DNA from: Salinarimonas sp.
GTDB lineage: Bacteria > Pseudomonadota > Alphaproteobacteria > Rhizobiales > Beijerinckiaceae
Length of the DNA: 64,000 nt
Assembly: GCF_040111675.1 (NCBI RefSeq)
Contig: NZ_CP157794.1
Location: 4,361,501-4,425,500, forward strand
Direction: 5' to 3'
A model generated the notes under the pieces. It saw only the letters and a program-made list of their open reading frames with translations. It did no database searches and was not told the DNA's origin. Positions 43,961 to 51,925 of this stretch are shown here, in pieces. How positions within the stretch are numbered: the stretch's first letter is position 1; each line of letters starts with the position of its first letter. A program made the translations under genes and the position numbers.

Positions 43961-44935
43961 TCAGCGCTCCCCGGTCGTGCGGCCCGACCCGTGAGCCGTG
44001 CCGGTGTCGCCGATGCGCTGGCCGGTGCGCGGACCGGTCGCCGGCTCCTCCGGCGGCTCGCGGCCGATGGAGCCCGGCTCGCGGGCGCCCGAGGCCTCGC
44101 CGAAGGTGGTGCGCCCACCCTCGGCGTGGCGGACGACGCGCAGGTTGTTCTGCGTGTGCGTCACGCCGGAGACGGCATCCGACAGGTCCTCGGCGCGCCG
44201 TTTCATGGTGCGGCTCGCCACCGTTCCGTCGAGGGTCACCTCGCCGTTCTCGACCCGGACCGAGATCTCGCTCGCGTCGACATGCGGGTCGTCGGTGAGC
44301 CGGTCGTGCACGTCCTCGGAGATGCGCGCGTCGGTGCGCCGGTAGTTGCGCGGGCCCCGTCCGCGATAGTCCGGCGCGCGATGATCCGGCTCCTGGTCGC
44401 GCCCCGTGCGGTGGGCGTCGGCCTCCTCGACCCCGCCGCCCTGGCCGCGATAGAGGCCGCGATCGGGCCTCGTCTGGTAGTCGCGGTAGTCGGCGTAGGG
44501 CCCGCGCCGGGCGCTCGTGTAGCCGCGGTCGTAGTCGACGGCGTCGGTCCCCGAGCGAGTGCGCGGCTCGCCGCCCTCGTAGGCGCCCCAGCCGCGTCCG
44601 CGGCGCCCGCGCGGAGCGGGGCCGCCGCCGACGCTCGACAGCTGGCCCTCGTAGAAGGCCCGCATCGGCGTCGTCGTGCCGAGCTCGTCGCCGTAATCGC
44701 CGTAGTCGCCGTAATCCCCGTGGCGCTGGCTGTTCGGGTCGTAGCCGACGCGGTTCGGCGGCCCCGGCGGCGGCGAGCCTCGCCCGCCGAGATCGACCGG
44801 GCGGTCGTAGTCGTCGGGGTCGAACTCCTCGTAGCCGCGGCCGGTCATGCCGAAACGGTCGCGCTCCGCGGCGTCCCGCGGCGGCAGCCGCCCGCCCGCG
44901 CCGGCGCCTCGATGCCTGTCTCCGGGACCTCTCAT
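43961..44935 (-). CDS. BON-domain protein with long disordered N-terminus
   Basis: A 324-residue protein. Residues 1-190 are disordered, rich in Gly, Arg, Asp and Tyr, and include three GDY repeats (RHGDYGDYGDYGDELG). The BON domain follows at about 195-270 (DARISEDVHDRLTDDPHVDA, GEVTLDGTVASRTMKRRAED), then a Gly/Pro/Thr tail. It is the upstream partner of the 166-residue paralogue. The pair resembles stress-related BON proteins of Hyphomicrobiales (often osmotically or desiccation induced), but the function is not established. It is divergent from a Phd/PIN TA module. Confidence 0.8.
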   Translation of the reverse strand: MRGPGDRHRGAGAGGRLPPRDAAERDRFGMTGRGYEEFDPDDYDRPVDLGGRGSPPPGPPNRVGYDPNSQRHGDYGDYGDYGDELGTTTPMRAFYEGQLSSVGGGPAPRGRRGRGWGAYEGGEPRTRSGTDAVDYDRGYTSARRGPYADYRDYQTRPDRGLYRGQGGGVEEADAHRTGRDQEPDHRAPDYRGRGPRNYRRTDARISEDVHDRLTDDPHVDASEISVRVENGEVTLDGTVASRTMKRRAEDLSDAVSGVTHTQNNLRVVRHAEGGRTTFGEASGAREPGSIGREPPEEPATGPRTGQRIGDTGTAHGSGRTTGER

Positions 44936-45072
44936 GGCGGTCTCCTGTCGCTGGCCGCGAGGAGGCCTCTCGGAGGCGTCTCGGAGGCGTCCCGCGCGGC
45001 GGTGAACCCGTTACGCCGCGAACCGCGGGACGGGGGGCAGGGTTCCGCTCCGGCGGACCCGGAGCGCCATCT

Positions 45073-45089
45073 TGACCAAGCCTTGGTCA
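45073..45089. promoter_or_regulatory. Palindromic operator of the Phd/PIN module
   Basis: TGACCAAG and CTTGGTCA form a perfect 8-bp inverted repeat around one central base. It overlaps a TTGACC element at 45072-45077 that could be the -35 box, and lies 29 bases before the antitoxin start. Phd/YefM antitoxins repress their own operon through such palindromes. Confidence 0.6.
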
Positions 45090-45117
45090 GGGAATAGCTG
45101 AACGTGAGGAGGACGTC

Positions 45118-45363
45118 ATGAAGCAGGTCAATCTCTACGAAGCGAAGACGCGCCTTTCCCAGCTGGTCGACGACGCCGGCGAGGGGGAGACGATCGTCAT
45201 CGCCAAGGCCGGCAAGCCGATCGCGAAGCTCGTCCCGCTCGATGCGTCGCCGAGCGGCGTGCGCATCGGCCTGCTGCGCGGCAAGATCGAGGTGCCGGCG
45301 GATTTCGACGCGCCTCTTCCGGACGACGTCCTCGACGCGTTCGAGGGACGAAACGACAGGTGA
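45118..45363 (+). CDS. Phd/YefM-family antitoxin
   Basis: An 81-residue antitoxin. The N-terminal DNA-binding fold is clear: MKQVNLYEAKTRLSQLVDDA, then GETIVIAKAGKPIAKLVPLD. The C-terminal third (GKIEVPADFDAPLPDDVLDA) is the flexible arm that blocks the toxin. A GAGGAGG ribosome site lies 5 bases upstream, and a perfect palindrome overlaps the promoter region. It is coupled to the PIN toxin by a GTGA overlap. Confidence 0.88.
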   Translation: MKQVNLYEAKTRLSQLVDDAGEGETIVIAKAGKPIAKLVPLDASPSGVRIGLLRGKIEVPADFDAPLPDDVLDAFEGRNDR

Positions 45364-45737
45364 GGCTCCTGCTCGACACGCATATCGTCCTGTGGCTGCT
45401 CACCGCCGATTCAAGGCTGCCCGCCCAAGCCACAGTCGAGGTCGCGGCGGCGAGCAAGGTGTTCGTGAGCGCGGCGAGCTTCTGGGAGCTGGCGATCAAG
45501 ACCGGGTTGGGCCGCCTCGATCTGGATCTTCACGAGCTCGCCGACGGCGTGGTGGATTCGGGAATGGAGATTCTCCCCGTCGGCATCGAGCACGCGATCG
45601 CGGTGCGCCGGCTTCCCCGGATACATCGGGACCCGTTCGAACGGATGCTGATCGCGCAAGCACGGCATGGACGGCTTCGGCTGCTGACTGCGGACAAGGC
45701 GCTCGCCGCCTTCGGCGAGAACGTCACCGTCGTGTAG
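45360..45737 (+). CDS. PIN-domain toxin (VapC type) paired with Phd antitoxin
   Basis: A 125-residue PIN ribonuclease that starts at GTG within the antitoxin stop. Acidic metal ligands are seen in MRLLLDTHIVLWLL (Asp6), FWELAIKTGLGRLDL (Glu), HRDPFERMLIAQA (Asp) and LLTADKALAAFG (Asp). The spelling LLLDTHIVLWLL and WELAIK is typical of PIN toxins associated with Phd-type antitoxins. It ends 31 bases before the argD promoter. Confidence 0.88.
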   Translation: MRLLLDTHIVLWLLTADSRLPAQATVEVAAASKVFVSAASFWELAIKTGLGRLDLDLHELADGVVDSGMEILPVGIEHAIAVRRLPRIHRDPFERMLIAQARHGRLRLLTADKALAAFGENVTVV

Positions 45738-45767
45738 ATACCTTTGCCCGCCGCCCGCGTGTTTTCG

Positions 45768-45795
45768 TTGACACGCCCCCGGCTTTACCTAGAAT
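45768..45795 (+). promoter_or_regulatory. Strong promoter of argD-argF-hslO
   Basis: TTGACA (45768-45773) is the exact -35 consensus, and TAGAAT (45790-45795) matches five of six -10 bases, with a 16-base spacer. Transcription should begin near 45802. It is the best sigma-70-type promoter I see in the window. Confidence 0.75.
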
Positions 45796-45806
45796 CGTGC
45801 TCCGCG

Positions 45807-45835
45807 GCCGCCCTCTGGGGCGGCGCTTTCTTTTT
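45807..45835 (+). terminator. Terminator-like hairpin in the argD leader (possible attenuator)
   Basis: GCCGCCC and GGGCGGC pair perfectly around a TCTG loop and are followed by GC and then TTTCTTTTT, which is the form of an intrinsic terminator. It begins only about 5 bases after the predicted start site of the argD promoter and 48 bases before the GTG. It may attenuate the operon, or the promoter call may be wrong and it may simply end the upstream TA transcript. Confidence 0.55.
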
Positions 45836-45882
45836 CGGGGCGCGCGTGCGCGCGCGCATCCGCTCGAGACGAGGATGGACCC

Positions 45883-47106
45883 GTGAGCTCGCCGATCCTG
45901 CCGACCTACGCCCGCGCCGACGTGGCCTTCGAGAAAGGCGAAGGGGCTTGGCTCGTGTCGCGACGCGGCGAGCGCTATCTCGACTTCGGCTCGGGCATCG
46001 CGGTGAATTCCGTCGGGCATTCGCATCCCCACGTCGTCGCGGCCCTGGTCGAGCAGGCGCAGAAGCTCTGGCACGTCTCGAACCTGTTCCAGATCCCGGA
46101 GGGCGAGCGGCTGGCCCAGCGCCTCGTCGACGCCACCTTCGCCGACCGGGTGTTCTTCTCGAACTCGGGCGCCGAGGCGAACGAGGGCGCCATCAAGATG
46201 GCGCGCCGCTACCACTACGTGAACGGTCATCCGGAACGCTTCCGCGTGCTCACCTTCGAGGGCGCCTTCCACGGCCGCACCATCGCGACGATCGCGGCGG
46301 GCGGGCAGAAGAAGTATCTCGAAGGCTTCGGCCCGAAGGCGGAAGGCTTCGATCAGGTGCCCTTCGGCGACCACGAGGCCATGCGCGCCGCCGTGACGCC
46401 CGAGACGGCGGCGATCCTGGTCGAGCCGATCCAGGGCGAGGGCGGCGTCCGCGCCGTGCCGCACCAGTGCCTGCGCGGCCTGCGGGCCCTGTGCGACGAG
46501 GCCGGCATCCTCCTGATCTATGACGAGGTGCAGACGGGCGTCGGGCGCACCGGCAAGCTCTTCGCCCACGAATGGGCGGGGCCGGAGGCGCGCCCCGACA
46601 TCATGACCGTCGCCAAGGGCATCGGCGGCGGCTTTCCGATGGGCGCCATCCTGTGCACCGAGGAGGCCGGCCGCGGCCTCGCGCCCGGGACGCACGGCAC
46701 GACGTTCGGCGGCAACCCGCTCGCCATGGCGGTGGGCAACGCCGTCCTCGACGTCGTGCTCGCCGACGGCTTCCTGGAGAACGTGCGCCGCGTCGGCCTG
46801 CTGCTGAAGCAGCGCCTCGCCGAGCTGCGCGACCGGCATCCGACGATCGTCGAGGAGATCCGCGGCGAGGGGCTGATGCTCGGCCTGCGCTGCCGTGCGC
46901 TCAACGGCGACGTCGCCGCCGCCATGCGCGAGGAGAAGCTGATCGGCATTCCGGCGGGCGAGAACGTCGTGCGCCTGCTGCCGCCGCTGATCGTCACGGA
47001 GGTCGAGGCGAACGAGGCCGTGCGCCGGCTCGACGCCGCCTGCGCCGCGCTCGAGCGCGCCGCGTCCGCGTCGCCCGAGGTCTCCGCCGCGGCGGGAGCA
47101 CGCTGA
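45883..47106 (+). CDS. argD: Acetylornithine aminotransferase
   Basis: PLP enzyme of arginine synthesis that converts N-acetylglutamate semialdehyde to N-acetylornithine; many also serve in lysine synthesis. The 407-residue protein starts at GTG. The PLP lysine is Lys245 (TVAKGIGGGFPMGA), with SNSGAEANEGAIK for phosphate binding and LLIYDEVQTGVGRTGK carrying the PLP-ring Asp. Its stop shares a base with the argF start (TGATG). Confidence 0.96.
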   Translation: MSSPILPTYARADVAFEKGEGAWLVSRRGERYLDFGSGIAVNSVGHSHPHVVAALVEQAQKLWHVSNLFQIPEGERLAQRLVDATFADRVFFSNSGAEANEGAIKMARRYHYVNGHPERFRVLTFEGAFHGRTIATIAAGGQKKYLEGFGPKAEGFDQVPFGDHEAMRAAVTPETAAILVEPIQGEGGVRAVPHQCLRGLRALCDEAGILLIYDEVQTGVGRTGKLFAHEWAGPEARPDIMTVAKGIGGGFPMGAILCTEEAGRGLAPGTHGTTFGGNPLAMAVGNAVLDVVLADGFLENVRRVGLLLKQRLAELRDRHPTIVEEIRGEGLMLGLRCRALNGDVAAAMREEKLIGIPAGENVVRLLPPLIVTEVEANEAVRRLDAACAALERAASASPEVSAAAGAR

Positions 47107-48056
47107 TGAACGCCCCCGTCAAGAGCGCCGCGCCGGCGACCCGCCATTTCACCGACCTCACCGCCCTGCCGGGCGACGAGCTGCGCCGTATCCTCGACCT
47201 CGCGGCGCGGATCAAGCACGCGCGCCGGCGCGGCGAGCGTCAGCGCGAGCGCCCGCTCGAGGGCAAGACCCTGGCGATGATCTTCGACAAGCCCTCGACC
47301 CGCACCCGCGTCTCGTTCGACGTCGGCATGCGCGAGCTCGGCGGCGAGACCCTGATGCTGACCGGGGCGGAGATGCAGCTCGGCCGCGGCGAGACCATCG
47401 CCGACACGGCCCGCGTGCTCTCGCGCTACGTCGACGCGATCATGATCCGCATCCTCGAGCACGACATGATGCTGGAGCTCGCCGAGGCGGCGAGCGTGCC
47501 GGTGATCAACGCGCTCACCAAGCTCTCCCACCCCTGCCAGATCATGGCGGACGTGATGACCTTCGAGGAGCATCGCGGCCCCATCGAAGGCCGGACCGTG
47601 GCCTGGACGGGCGATTCGAACAACGTGCTGGCCTCCTGGGTGCACGCGGCGGCGCGCTTCCGCTTCACCCTGCGCATCGCCACCCCCGCCGAGCTGGCCC
47701 CGCCGGCGGAGCTGATCGCCTGGGCGAAGGCCGAGGGCGCGGACGTCGTCGTCACCACCGATCCCGCGGCCGCCGTCGCCGGCGCGGACGCCGTCGTGAC
47801 CGATTGCTGGGTCTCCATGGGCGACGAGGACGAGGGGCGCCGCCACAATCTCCTGAAGCCGTATCAAGTGAACGAAGCCCTTATGGCGAAAGCCGAATCG
47901 GACGCCATATTCATGCATTGCCTCCCCGCCCACCGCGGCGAGGAGGTGACGGACGCGGTCATGGACGGGCCGTGCTCCGTGGTGTTCGACGAGGCGGAGA
48001 ACCGTCTGCACGCGCAGAAGGGGGTTCTCGCCTGGTGCTTCGGGATTCAGGAATGA
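47106..48056 (+). CDS. argF: Ornithine carbamoyltransferase
   Basis: Joins carbamoyl phosphate and ornithine into citrulline. The 316-residue, full-length protein has the carbamoyl-phosphate loop STRTR at 64-68, HPCQIMADVMT, and the ornithine-binding MHCLPAHRGEEV with its conserved Cys. It is tightly coupled to argD upstream (TGATG) and hslO downstream (ATGA), the standard alphaproteobacterial order. Confidence 0.97.
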   Translation: MNAPVKSAAPATRHFTDLTALPGDELRRILDLAARIKHARRRGERQRERPLEGKTLAMIFDKPSTRTRVSFDVGMRELGGETLMLTGAEMQLGRGETIADTARVLSRYVDAIMIRILEHDMMLELAEAASVPVINALTKLSHPCQIMADVMTFEEHRGPIEGRTVAWTGDSNNVLASWVHAAARFRFTLRIATPAELAPPAELIAWAKAEGADVVVTTDPAAAVAGADAVVTDCWVSMGDEDEGRRHNLLKPYQVNEALMAKAESDAIFMHCLPAHRGEEVTDAVMDGPCSVVFDEAENRLHAQKGVLAWCFGIQE

Positions 48057-49063
48057 CAGATACGCAATTCGAGGGCGTCGACAACGTCGTGCTCCCCTTC
48101 GCCGTCGAGGCCCTCGACGTGCGGGGACGGGTGGTGCGGCTGGGCGACGCCGTCGACACGCTGGTGGCGCGCCACGGCTATCCGGACGCGGTCGCCCGCG
48201 TCGTGGGCGAGGCGGCGGCGCTCACCGCGCTCCTCGGCTCCGCGCTCAAGTTCGACGGGCGCTTCCAGCTGCAGACCAAGACCGACGGGCCGATCGAGAT
48301 GATCGTCGTCGACTACGACGCGCCGGACCGGCTGCGCGCCTTCGCGCGCTTCGACGCGGAGCGCGTGGCGCAGGCCGGCGGGCAGGACGCCGCGCGCGCG
48401 GACAAGCGCACCGACGTGGGCGCGCTCCTCGGCCACGGGCTCCTCGCCATGACCATCGACCAGGGGCCGGAGATGCGCCGCTACCAGGGTCTCGTCCCGC
48501 TGGAAGGGCAGAGCCTCGAGGAGGCCGCGCATCAATATTTCCGTCAGTCCGAGCAGATCCCCACCCGTATCCGCCTCGCGGTGGCGGAGGAGATCACCGG
48601 CGGTGCCGACCGCGCCTATCGCGCCGGCGGGCTGATGGTGCAGTTCCTGCCCTCCTCGCCGGAGCGCCAGCGCCAGGCCGAGCTGCCCCCCGGGGACATT
48701 CCGGAGGGACATCCCGCGCACGAGGCGGCCCAGCCGTCGGAGGACGACGCCTGGGTCGAGGCGCGCTCCCTCGTCGAGACGATCGAGGATCACGAGCTGA
48801 TCGACCCGGCCGTCTCCAGCGAGCGGCTGCTGTTCCGGCTCTTCCACGAGCGCGGCGTGCGGGTGTTCGAGCCGCAGGGCATCCGCGAGGCCTGCCGCTG
48901 CTCGCGCGAGCGCATCGTCTCGGTGCTGACGAGCTTCCCGCCCGACGACCGCCGCGAGATGATCGCCGACGACGGCTCGATCCGCGTCACCTGCGAGTTC
49001 TGCTCGCGGGTCTACGGCTTCGACCCGAGCGAGATCGAGGAAAAGGCCGAGCAGGAGGGGTGA
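48053..49063 (+). CDS. hslO: Redox-regulated chaperone Hsp33
   Basis: Holding chaperone activated by oxidative unfolding. The 336-residue protein has the four zinc cysteines at 281 and 283 (ACRCSRERI) and at 314 and 317 (CEFCSRVYGF), the CxC...CxxC switch. The N-terminal domain begins FEGVDNVVLPFAVEALDVRGR. Compared with E. coli it has an acidic insert near 205-235. The ATG overlaps the argF stop. Confidence 0.95.
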   Translation: MTDTQFEGVDNVVLPFAVEALDVRGRVVRLGDAVDTLVARHGYPDAVARVVGEAAALTALLGSALKFDGRFQLQTKTDGPIEMIVVDYDAPDRLRAFARFDAERVAQAGGQDAARADKRTDVGALLGHGLLAMTIDQGPEMRRYQGLVPLEGQSLEEAAHQYFRQSEQIPTRIRLAVAEEITGGADRAYRAGGLMVQFLPSSPERQRQAELPPGDIPEGHPAHEAAQPSEDDAWVEARSLVETIEDHELIDPAVSSERLLFRLFHERGVRVFEPQGIREACRCSRERIVSVLTSFPPDDRREMIADDGSIRVTCEFCSRVYGFDPSEIEEKAEQEG

Positions 49064-49121
49064 GCGGGCGCCGCCGAACGGGCATTCGACAGACGGCGCC
49101 TCGATCGCGGTCCAGAAGCTG

Positions 49122-49295
49122 CTACGCCACCGCGCCGATCCCCAGGATCGCCAGCAGCAGCAGGATCAGGAACACCGCGATGAAGATGAAGAACAGCACC
49201 TTCGCGATGGTGGCCGCGCCCTTGGCGACGCCGGTGAAGCCGAGCGCGCCGGCGACGAGCGCGATGACGAGGAATATCAAGGCCCATTCGAGCAT
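49122..49295 (-). CDS. DUF1328 (YtjA-like) small membrane protein
   Basis: A 57-residue protein with two hydrophobic helices: MLEWALIFLVIALVAGALGF and then AATIAKVLFFIFIAVFLIL. The pattern and the FTGVAKGAATIAK loop are those of the DUF1328/YtjA family, small inner-membrane proteins common in stress-related gene groups. AAAGGAGA lies 6 bases before the ATG. It follows the DUF2892-like gene by 43 bases on the same strand. Confidence 0.88.
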   Translation of the reverse strand: MLEWALIFLVIALVAGALGFTGVAKGAATIAKVLFFIFIAVFLILLLLAILGIGAVA

Positions 49296-49338
49296 GGCCG
49301 GTCTCCTTTACGGATGGTGAGAGGAAAGGCGGGGCGCG

Positions 49339-49812
49339 TCAGAGGCGCGCCGCCTGGAGGGCGTGGGCGACGCGGTCGTCGCGCTGGTGGTCGCCCGGGC
49401 CGATCGGCCCGTAATCCCCGCGCAACGCCTTGAGCGCGTGCCGCTCGGTGTCGATCTCGCGCTCGGTGCGGATGCCCATGGCGCGCAGCGCCGGGACGGG
49501 CACGCACCAGCCCTGGATCGCGTGCTGGAGCACGAAGGCGCCCACCAGCGCCGGCAGCGCCAGGAAGCGCCTGTCGGCGAAGGCGCCGAGCAGGGTCCCG
49601 CCGAGCACGGCGGCCCCGGCATAGCTCTCGAGCCAGCGCTCCACGTCCCATTCGGCGTCGAGCTCGCGCAGGCGGGCGTCGATCTTGTCCGGATGGCGGG
49701 CGTGATAGCGCACGCTCGAGTTGATGCCGTGGTCGATGCGGGCGTTGTCTTCGTCGCTCGTGTGGCGGCGCACGCGCGTCGCCGTGTCGGGGAAGGTCAT
49801 CGCTGTCGTCAT
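49339..49812 (-). CDS. Membrane protein with DUF2892-like hydrophobic core
   Basis: A 157-residue protein. A charged N-terminus with Arg/Asp/Glu patterns (DKIDARLRELDAEWDVERWL) leads into two adjacent hydrophobic segments (about 65-98: AGAAVLGGTLLGAF, FLALPALVGAFVLQHA). Then come GWCVPVPALRAMGIRTEREI and a hydrophilic tail. The layout matches DUF2892/YgaP-type proteins often annotated as conserved hypothetical in this order. The role is unknown. Confidence 0.75.
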   Translation of the reverse strand: MTTAMTFPDTATRVRRHTSDEDNARIDHGINSSVRYHARHPDKIDARLRELDAEWDVERWLESYAGAAVLGGTLLGAFADRRFLALPALVGAFVLQHAIQGWCVPVPALRAMGIRTEREIDTERHALKALRGDYGPIGPGDHQRDDRVAHALQAARL

Positions 49813-49944
49813 GCGGCCGGCTCCCGGGTCTGTGGCGCGGTGAACGCGCGAGACCTAGGAAACGATCCAGCCGCGACGGCCTCTGGTCACGGCCGGCGCC
49901 GCGGCATAGGCTGTCCGGACGGGTGTGCGGCTCGGGAGCGCGGC

Positions 49945-50640
49945 ATGAACCGGCCGGGATGGCATCGCGACGACCTGCGGCAGGTCGGGCACGATTTCGA
50001 GGACGAGACGACGGTCGCCGTCTACGATGCGCGCCAGGGGACCACCGACGAGGCGAGCCGAGCGCTCGCGACCGCGCTGGGCGTCGGCCCGGGCGTGCGC
50101 GTGATCGAGCTCGGCCCGGGAACCGGCGCCTTCGCGGTCGCGGCGGCCGAGACCGGAGCGGAGGTGGACGCGGTCGACGTCTCGGCGGCGATGCTGCGTG
50201 CGCTCGCGGCCCGGGCGGACGCCGCCGGGGTGCGCATCGCTCGCCATCGGGCGGGCTTCCTCACCTACGAGCACGCGGGACCGCCGGCGGACCTGATCGT
50301 GACCCGGTACGCCTTCCACCATCTGCCCGATTTCTGGAAAGGCGTGGCGCTCCTGCGGCTGCGCGCCATGCTGCGGCCCGGCGGACGGCTCTACCTGAAG
50401 GACGTCGTCTTCTCGTTTCCGCTCGAGCGGTACGAGGAGGGGATCGAGGGCTGGATCGACCGGATGACCTCCGGCGGGGACGGGTGGTCGCGCGACGATT
50501 TCGAGACGCACGTCGCCGAGGAGCACTCGACCTTCGACTGGATCCTGGAGGGGCTTTTCGCCCGTTCCGGGTTCGCCGTGATCGAGAAGACGCGCTCGGA
50601 CGACACCTATTGCGCCTACCTGCTCGAGCGCGCCGGGTGA
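49945..50640 (+). CDS. Class I SAM-dependent methyltransferase
   Basis: A 231-residue methyltransferase. The SAM-binding strand and loop are VIELGPGTGAFAVAAAETGA, followed by the acidic VDAVDVSAAML and the post-motif TRYAFHHLPDFWKG. The C-terminal region (YEEGIEGWIDRMTSGGDGWS) is typical of UbiE-like small-molecule methyltransferases, but the acceptor cannot be named. A GGGAG site lies 6 bases before the ATG. It converges with the acetyltransferase gene, 4 bases away. Confidence 0.85.
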   Translation: MNRPGWHRDDLRQVGHDFEDETTVAVYDARQGTTDEASRALATALGVGPGVRVIELGPGTGAFAVAAAETGAEVDAVDVSAAMLRALAARADAAGVRIARHRAGFLTYEHAGPPADLIVTRYAFHHLPDFWKGVALLRLRAMLRPGGRLYLKDVVFSFPLERYEEGIEGWIDRMTSGGDGWSRDDFETHVAEEHSTFDWILEGLFARSGFAVIEKTRSDDTYCAYLLERAG

Positions 50641-50644
50641 CGGC

Positions 50645-51850
50645 TCATCCCGCCTCGCGCGGACGCAGCGCCGTCTCCCGCCGGCCGAGAAGGCGCTTCG
50701 CCCGCGCCTTGCCCGTGTGGAGGAGCGCCTCGACCCGGGCGAGGCGCGCGGCCTCGCGCGCGAGGCCCCGGCCGTCGGCGCCGGGCGCGGGGTCGATCAG
50801 CGTATCCGAGAAGGCGATGCGGTCGGTCCACAGGGCCTCGACCGGATGGCCGGGCACGGCGCAGGAATCGACCCGCTCGGCGAAGCGCCCGGCGCGGGTC
50901 TCGCGGGCGACGCGGGCGTGCAGCAGCATGCCGGGCGAGGTCTTCGCCCGCGCCTCGTCGTAGGCGGTCTTGAAGGTGGCCGCGCGGGCGCCGGCGACGA
51001 GATGCAGGTCCGCCGCCACGGGCGCGCCGCCGACGGCGAGGAGATCGACCACGATCCGCGGGGCCTGCGCCGCGCCCGTGAGCGCGTCCCGCGCGAAGCG
51101 GGTCGTGTCCGCGCGGCTCGCGAGCGCCGTGCCGGCGGCGCCCTTCCAGCCGGCGCCCTCGAGCGCGAGGAGCGCCTCGACGCCCGCCTCCGCGTCCGGG
51201 CCGGCGAGCGTGCGCGCGGCGAGGTCGCCCTCCTCGGCGAGGCGGCGCTCGAGCCGGCGCAGCTTGCTCAGGTACTTGGCCGAGGCGAGCCCGGCGAGCG
51301 GGTCCGGGCGCGCGTCGGGCGGCTCCGGGCGAACGAGCGCCGCGCGCTCATGCATCCCGAGGCGGGCCTCCGCGCCGCCGCAGGCGCGCAGGGCCGCGGC
51401 CAGCGCGTCCCGCGTCGCGCCCTGCGCGAGGAGCGGCAGGCGCAGACGCGCGCCCGGCGCGTGCAGGGCGAGGGCCGCCAGCAGGCCCTCCGCCGCGACG
51501 AGGGGGTCCTCCCCGTCGAGAAGCGGGGTGGAATCCACCGCCATGGCGTGCGTGAAGGCCGCGAGCAGGCGCGGGCGCACGAGCGGGATCGGGCGCTGCG
51601 CCACGAGCGGGAGGAACGCCAGCAGACGCGGGTGCGCCGCGCCGCGGGTCTCGATCACGACGGCGCAGGAGACCGGGGCGCGCGCGCAGGTCTCGACGAG
51701 GGGAACGAGGAAGTCCGGGCCGTAGAAGGGATTCGGGTCCGCGGCGCGGTGGAGCAGGTCGGCCCAGGCCGCGCGCAGCTCCGCGTCCGTCGCGAGCGCC
51801 GTGAGCGGCCGCAGGTCGAGCCGTATCGTCCGTCCCTCCCGCGTCGCCAT
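50645..51850 (-). CDS. GNAT/CelD-like acetyltransferase (BioF2-like)
   Basis: A 401-residue protein with the double-GNAT architecture of the BioF2-like (CelD) family. The second half carries the recognisable KYLSKLRRLERRLAEEGDLA, then LLALEGAGWKGAAGTALAS and GGAPVAADLHLVAGARAATFKTAYDEA. Related proteins take part in exopolysaccharide or cellulose production. No polysaccharide genes are adjacent, so the substrate is open. Confidence 0.82.
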   Translation of the reverse strand: MATREGRTIRLDLRPLTALATDAELRAAWADLLHRAADPNPFYGPDFLVPLVETCARAPVSCAVVIETRGAAHPRLLAFLPLVAQRPIPLVRPRLLAAFTHAMAVDSTPLLDGEDPLVAAEGLLAALALHAPGARLRLPLLAQGATRDALAAALRACGGAEARLGMHERAALVRPEPPDARPDPLAGLASAKYLSKLRRLERRLAEEGDLAARTLAGPDAEAGVEALLALEGAGWKGAAGTALASRADTTRFARDALTGAAQAPRIVVDLLAVGGAPVAADLHLVAGARAATFKTAYDEARAKTSPGMLLHARVARETRAGRFAERVDSCAVPGHPVEALWTDRIAFSDTLIDPAPGADGRGLAREAARLARVEALLHTGKARAKRLLGRRETALRPREAG

Positions 51851-51925
51851 CGAGCCGCCTCCGTTTCGCCGTCGGCAGACCGCTAGCAGAGCGGGCCTAA
51901 GGCGGGGTTACGGCGGCGCGTCGGC

